Assembly (NCBI RefSeq): GCF_037201975.1
Contig: NZ_CP147520.1
Coordinates: 5,146,001-5,210,000 of the forward strand
Length of the DNA stretch: 64,000 nt
Source: Streptomyces sp. TG1A-60
GTDB lineage: Bacteria > Actinomycetota > Actinomycetes > Streptomycetales > Streptomycetaceae
Direction of reading: 5' to 3'
The translations under genes were made by a program, and so were the position numbers. Positions 63,639 through 64,000 of this stretch are shown one piece after another (the stretch's first letter is position 1; each line of letters starts with the position of its first letter). A model generated the notes under the pieces. That model made no database searches. It was not told the DNA's origin and was given only the letters and a program-made list of their open reading frames with translations.

Positions 63639-64000
63639 TTGCAGGAGAAGTCTGTCATCACGCGCACGGTCGAGGCGGCCGGGGGTGTGTACGCGCCCGG
63701 TCACTTGGGCGAGTTGACCCAGATCGTGGACTTCGTACTGGTGGACACGGTGATCGAGGAGACCAGGTCACGTGAGAAATGGCTGCGACTGCTGCCGTCC
63801 CGGGTTGTGGTCTACTTCGTCCTCGCGCTGGCCCTGTTCGAGGACTGCTCCTATCGGGGCGTGTGGGGCAAGCTGACGGCAGGGCTGGAGGGACTGCCGT
63901 TGGTGCGTCCGGCGGTCTCCTCGCTGTCCAGGGCCCGACGGCGAATAGGAGCAGCACCGCTGCGACGGCTGTTCGAGATCATCGCCGGGCCCGTCGCCCA
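63639..64000 (+). mobile_element. IS4-family transposase, N-terminal part (cut by window edge)
   Basis: About 120 codons from a likely TTG start. The sequence (VITRTVEAAGGVYAPGHLGELT, then EKWLRLLPSRVVVYFVLALALF, then GVWGKLTAGL) matches the N-terminal domain of IS4-family transposases common in Streptomyces. The DDE domain lies beyond 64000. The element starts within about 110 bases after the surface-protein gene. Confidence 0.85.

Overview
The window is a stretch of Streptomyces chromosome. The evidence is very high GC with strong third-position GC, frequent GTG starts, an SsgA-family sporulation protein, Scr1/WhiJ-type regulators with a DUF397 partner, DasR-type operators in front of GlcNAc PTS genes, and LAETG sortase signals. 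The 17-30 kb part keeps an order also found in Mycobacterium tuberculosis (pncB, clpS, DUF2017, mec, cysO, cysM, an Rv1339-like phosphodiesterase, rph, rdgB), so most of the window is conserved core chromosome. Accessory material sits at 41-53 kb and at the right end.

Layout. 0-5 kb: end of a Lon-like protease, then a leftward OpuC-type quaternary-amine ABC transporter (four coupled genes) behind an Lrp regulator. 5-9.6 kb: 4-hydroxyphenylpyruvate dioxygenase, a TPR gene broken by a one-base shift, a glycolate-oxidase-like flavoprotein and an ssgG-like gene. 9.9-16.3 kb: two RDD membrane proteins, a small membrane protein, a secreted M6 metalloprotease and an unknown. 16.4-19.6 kb: NAD salvage (pncA, pncB), ClpS and DUF2017. 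20-25.4 kb: an alanine/glycine symporter, the mec / leader peptide / cysO / cysM cysteine module, a membrane-anchored MazF-like protein and a metallo-beta-lactamase phosphodiesterase. 25.4-31.2 kb: GlcNAc PTS genes with DasR sites, rph, a lipoprotein, rdgB, tRNA-Leu(UAG), bcp, DUF3618 and an orphan GroES-like gene. 31.3-41.3 kb: a large class A PBP, a three-gene ABC-2 exporter, a DUF1707 protein, an SGNH hydrolase and a DUF445 protein.

41-53 kb is the most plastic part. It holds a membrane protein with a hexanucleotide microsatellite, a 5'-truncated GlxA-type regulator, hsp20, an I36 inhibitor-like protein, an XRE regulator, and a 5.3 kb block (DUF397, WhiJ-like regulator, anti-sigma-like ATPase, PLD-helicase-DUF3427 protein) bounded by two 78%-identical 54-bp direct repeats. 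The right repeat lies next to a truncated HD-domain gene, which suggests an acquired, possibly defensive, island. 53-64 kb: GH30 glycosidase, an intracellular subtilisin with a separate propeptide-like partner, a FAH hydrolase, a divergent Gfo/Idh/MocA and ROK pair, two tandem LAETG surface proteins, and the start of an IS4-family element cut by the window edge.

Five genes (near 6.4, 39.8, 41.9, 43.2 and 45.9 kb) lose their frame by one base at or beside a run of 5-6 G or C. This looks like homopolymer error in the assembly more than true decay, so those gene ends should be read with that in mind.
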